Positions 61,788-64,000 of a stretch of 64,000 nt of DNA are shown here, piece after piece. Within the stretch, counting starts at the first letter, position 1. The number at the start of each line of letters is the position of its first letter. The stretch comes from an uncultured Oscillibacter sp. Lineage in GTDB: Bacteria > Bacillota > Clostridia > Oscillospirales > Oscillospiraceae. The notes under the pieces are model-generated. The model had not been told where the DNA came from and made no database searches. It saw only the letters and a program-made list of their open reading frames with translations. The stretch covers positions 1-64,000 of the forward strand of contig CAMBKF010000004.1 of the NCBI GenBank assembly GCA_945868085.1. The letters are read 5' to 3'. A program made the translations under genes and the position numbers.

Positions 61788-63177
61788 TGTTTTCCTCCTT
61801 ATTTTCCTTCTTCAGCTTTCGGTCAAAGATCCAGTAAACAATCGCGCCGAGGGCAGGCACGCTGAAACCGATGGAGCCCAGGATGGGATTCTCAATGGCG
61901 GAGTTGACAAACAGGGCCACGAACACGATGGCGGTGAAGATGATGGACACGGGATAGAGCCACACCTTGTAGGGGCGCTCGATGTTGGGGAACTTCTTGC
62001 GCAGGATGGGCACAGCCAGGACGATGAGGACGTTGAAGAGCATGTTGCTCAGCACCACCATGTCGGTCAGCTGGCTGAGGTTGCGCACCAGCACCAGAAC
62101 GATGGAGATGACGGCCTGGACGATGATGGCCACATAGGGGGTCTTCTGCTTATTCAGCTTGGTAAAGCTCTGGAAGAAGTGGCCTTCCTTGGCCATGGCA
62201 TAGTACATTCTGGGCTGGGCCAGGATCAGGCCGTTGAGGCTGCCGAACATGGCCAGGACCATACCCACGGTGACGATGACAGCGCCTGCGCTGCCCAGCA
62301 GCTTCTTGGCAACGGCGGTACCCAAATACAGGTCGCCGGCACCGATCATGGAGACGATCTCCTCGTGGGGCAGGACCTTCATGATGGCGAAGTTAAAGAG
62401 CGTGTAGAGGATCGTCACGCCGCCAATACCGATGATAAGGGCCAGGGGCAGATTTTTGCGGGGGTTGCGCATTTCTTCTGCCACGGTGTTCAGATTGGTC
62501 CAGCCCTCATAGGCCCACAGGGAGGCCACAACGGCCAGGGCGATCATGCTGAAAACACTGGTGTTGTTCTCGGCGGCATAGGTGCCGGCGGAAGCAAAGG
62601 ACAGGTCGGGGGAAACGTGGCCGATAAACAGGGCGGCCAGCAGGATGATGGCCACGGGCACCAGCTTTGCCACCATGGAGATGTTCTGCACCACGGAAGC
62701 CAGCTTCACGCCCACCAGGTTATAGGCGGTGATGCCGATGATGAGCACGATGGCGGCGGCCTTGCAGCCAAAGTCGCTGATGTTCAGGATAGGCTGGAAC
62801 ACGCCCATCAGCGCCAGGGCCAGGGCGGCCACGGAGCCGGGGCCTGCAATGAGCCAATCCACAAAGCCGCACATAAAGCCCACGATGGGGTGATAAGCCT
62901 CATTCAGATAGACGATACGGCCGCCGGACTGGGGCATAGCCGCGCCCATTTCCGCGTAGGCCAGGCCGCCAAACAGGGAGATGACGCCGCCGATGATCCA
63001 GCACAGCAGCGCCAGGCCGCTGTTCATGCCCACGCGCTCCAGGACGTAGGCGCCCAGGTAGAAGATACCGGAGCCAATCATGATACCAGCAATAATGCTA
63101 ACACCACCAAAGGCACCTATTTCTCGCTTGAGTTCTGTTTTTTCTGTTGTCAAATCGTTGATAGTTTCTTTTTTCAT
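61780..63177 (-). CDS. APC-superfamily amino acid permease
   Basis: 465 residues with 12 predicted membrane segments. The first segments match the amino-acid/polyamine/organocation family: LKREIGAFGGVSIIAGIMIGSGIFYLGAYVLERVG and WIIGGVISLFGGLAYAEMGAAMPQSGGRIVYLNEAY. It likely imports an amino acid, peptide-like or amide compound with H+. AAGGAGGCGCATCCC precedes the start. It leads the leftward locus. Confidence 0.92.
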   Translation of the reverse strand: MKKETINDLTTEKTELKREIGAFGGVSIIAGIMIGSGIFYLGAYVLERVGMNSGLALLCWIIGGVISLFGGLAYAEMGAAMPQSGGRIVYLNEAYHPIVGFMCGFVDWLIAGPGSVAALALALMGVFQPILNISDFGCKAAAIVLIIGITAYNLVGVKLASVVQNISMVAKLVPVAIILLAALFIGHVSPDLSFASAGTYAAENNTSVFSMIALAVVASLWAYEGWTNLNTVAEEMRNPRKNLPLALIIGIGGVTILYTLFNFAIMKVLPHEEIVSMIGAGDLYLGTAVAKKLLGSAGAVIVTVGMVLAMFGSLNGLILAQPRMYYAMAKEGHFFQSFTKLNKQKTPYVAIIVQAVISIVLVLVRNLSQLTDMVVLSNMLFNVLIVLAVPILRKKFPNIERPYKVWLYPVSIIFTAIVFVALFVNSAIENPILGSIGFSVPALGAIVYWIFDRKLKKENKEENNG

Positions 63178-63369
63178 GGGATGCGCCTCCTTTTCTAGCT
63201 ATAAAAATAGCCTGTATGTAAACTTATTGTAAAAAAAGCATGTGCAAGGAGGTGTTTATCTGAAATTTTTGTTTATTTTCCCATATAAACGGTTTTTTAA
63301 ACCTGAGTAAAGCATAGCAGACTCCCGGCAAACTTTCAATTATAAAGTTTGCAGGGGAGCCGTCGGCAT

Positions 63370-63423
63370 TTGCGTAAACAGCGCGTTTTGCGCAGATCTG
63401 CGCAAAACGCGCTGTTTACGCAA
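63370..63423. repeat. 54-bp perfect palindrome
   Basis: Arms TTGCGTAAACAGCGCG and so on meet at a central AGATCT; every base is paired. Positions 63369 and 63424 do not pair, so the palindrome is exactly 54 bp. It lies between divergent APC permease and YhgE genes. It could form a cruciform, a protein-binding site, or a strong transcription stop. It has no T-tract. Confidence 0.9.
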
Positions 63424-63478
63424 GATTCGGAAGAAGCGGTCTTTTTCATACTGGTTTTTTATATGGATTTTTGTTAAA

Positions 63479-63493
63479 ATGGTATGATACCAT
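63479..63493 (+). promoter_or_regulatory. operator-like palindrome and -10 box before yhgE
   Basis: ATGGTAT-G-ATACCAT is a perfect 15-bp palindrome overlapping a TATGAT -10-like box (63483-63488). A -35 box is not clear. YhgE genes are often controlled by TetR-type repressors, so this is a plausible operator. Confidence 0.5.
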
Positions 63494-63570
63494 CGGTTGG
63501 CAAGGGCAGACATGGATTCGCCCTTATCAATCGATGGCAGGATTAATAAAAAACACAGACAGGAGGCACT

Positions 63571-64000
63571 ATGCGGAATATCTGGATGGTTTTTAAGACC
63601 GACGTCAAAACGTTGAGCAAATGCTTTTTTGCCTGCGCAGTGGTGGTAGGCATTGTGCTGCTGCCCAGCCTGTATGCGTGGCTGAACATTTACTCCAACT
63701 GGGATCCCTACGGCAACACCGGTGGGATCTCCATCGCCGTGGCATCCCTGGACCAGGGCTATACCGACGAGGACGGCGTATACACCAACAAGGGCGACGA
63801 CGTGGTAGCGGACCTGCGGGAGGCCACCAGCATCAACTGGGTGGTGGCGGACAGCGAGGAAGCGGCCCGCCAGGGCGTGTATGCCGGGGATTACTACGCC
63901 GCAGTAGTCATTGACAAAGACTTCACCTATAAGATGTTCCACATGCTGACGGAATGGACCGGCAAGCCCGCCATCACCTACTACGAAAACGCCAAGAAGA
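63571..64000 (+). CDS. YhgE/Pip-family membrane protein, 3' partial
   Basis: The first 143 residues are in the window. The N-terminal membrane segment (CFFACAVVVGIVLLPSLYAWLNI) is followed by the extracytoplasmic motif NWDPYGNTGGISIAVASLDQGY, a Pip/YhgE signature. Members are phage-infection proteins or ESX/lytic-system components with an ABC-2-like C-terminus. AGGAGGCACT precedes ATG 63571. The frame is open to the window edge. Confidence 0.88.
   Translation, partial: MRNIWMVFKTDVKTLSKCFFACAVVVGIVLLPSLYAWLNIYSNWDPYGNTGGISIAVASLDQGYTDEDGVYTNKGDDVVADLREATSINWVVADSEEAARQGVYAGDYYAAVVIDKDFTYKMFHMLTEWTGKPAITYYENAKK

Overview
The window (64 kb) is bacterial. The host-type DNA is GC-rich, with Firmicutes hallmarks: a fluoride riboswitch before crcB, a CIRCE heat-shock operator, VanZ-, HxlR-, YhgE- and DUF4367-type genes, AGGAGG ribosome sites and intrinsic terminators. 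I infer a GC-rich gut Clostridia member, probably Oscillospiraceae (Flavonifractor/Lawsonibacter-like). That placement is inference only.

Layout. 1-2300: chromosomal beta-CASP nuclease (cut by the window edge) and rlmD (23S rRNA uracil methyltransferase). About 2.3-21.7 kb: a lower-GC integrated element. Its left end is fused in frame to rlmD. Its right end is a large serine recombinase whose last codons repeat the rlmD integration motif (VETVV.LSR/VETVVLMSR). The element keeps a conjugative-element skeleton: sigma-like regulator, oriT-like region, MobC, RepA-like protein, DnaC-like ATPase and recombinase. The transfer machinery is reduced to a VirB4-like tail, and no relaxase is present. In the middle (about 6.1-16.0 kb) lies a proteostasis/stress cargo: LysR regulator, hsp20-groES-groEL behind a perfect CIRCE operator, a sodium:solute symporter, HtpG (Hsp90), an HdeD-like membrane protein, a MarR regulator with matching operators, and a cyclophilin lipoprotein. 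Gene fragments (relQ-like, flavodoxin, dam) surround or lie within it.

21.7-24.8 kb: an AT-rich junction zone with a Panacea-type toxin-antitoxin candidate and a phage lysis pair (holin, amidase). The holin is fused in frame to a truncated MATE transporter. 24.8-39.7 kb: ordinary chromosome: MATE, YeiH, HxlR, a PPOX-fold protein, O-antigen ligase, EamA transporter, glycerate kinase, an E2-like acyltransferase, a riboswitch-controlled fluoride channel, small membrane proteins, VanZ, an ECF sigma/DUF4367 pair, repeats, an XRE/zinc-ribbon regulator and tandem MgtC genes.

39.8-53.0 kb: a hexuronate locus. A LacI regulator, a TctCBA tripartite transporter, an MBL-fold hydrolase and a phosphohexomutase run leftward. 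Divergent from them, uxaC-uxaB-uxaA-kdgK-eda runs rightward and would convert galacturonate to pyruvate and glyceraldehyde 3-phosphate. 53.2-54.4 kb: two lipoproteins. 54.5-63.2 kb: a leftward catabolic locus with an APC permease, two YtcJ-type amidohydrolases, a DmpA-type P1 peptidase, an Asp/Glu racemase, a class-C beta-lactamase-fold hydrolase and a BTAD/SARP-type regulator. These look like uptake and hydrolysis of an unknown amide, peptide or D-amino-acid compound. The window ends inside a YhgE/Pip gene, after a 54-bp perfect palindrome.
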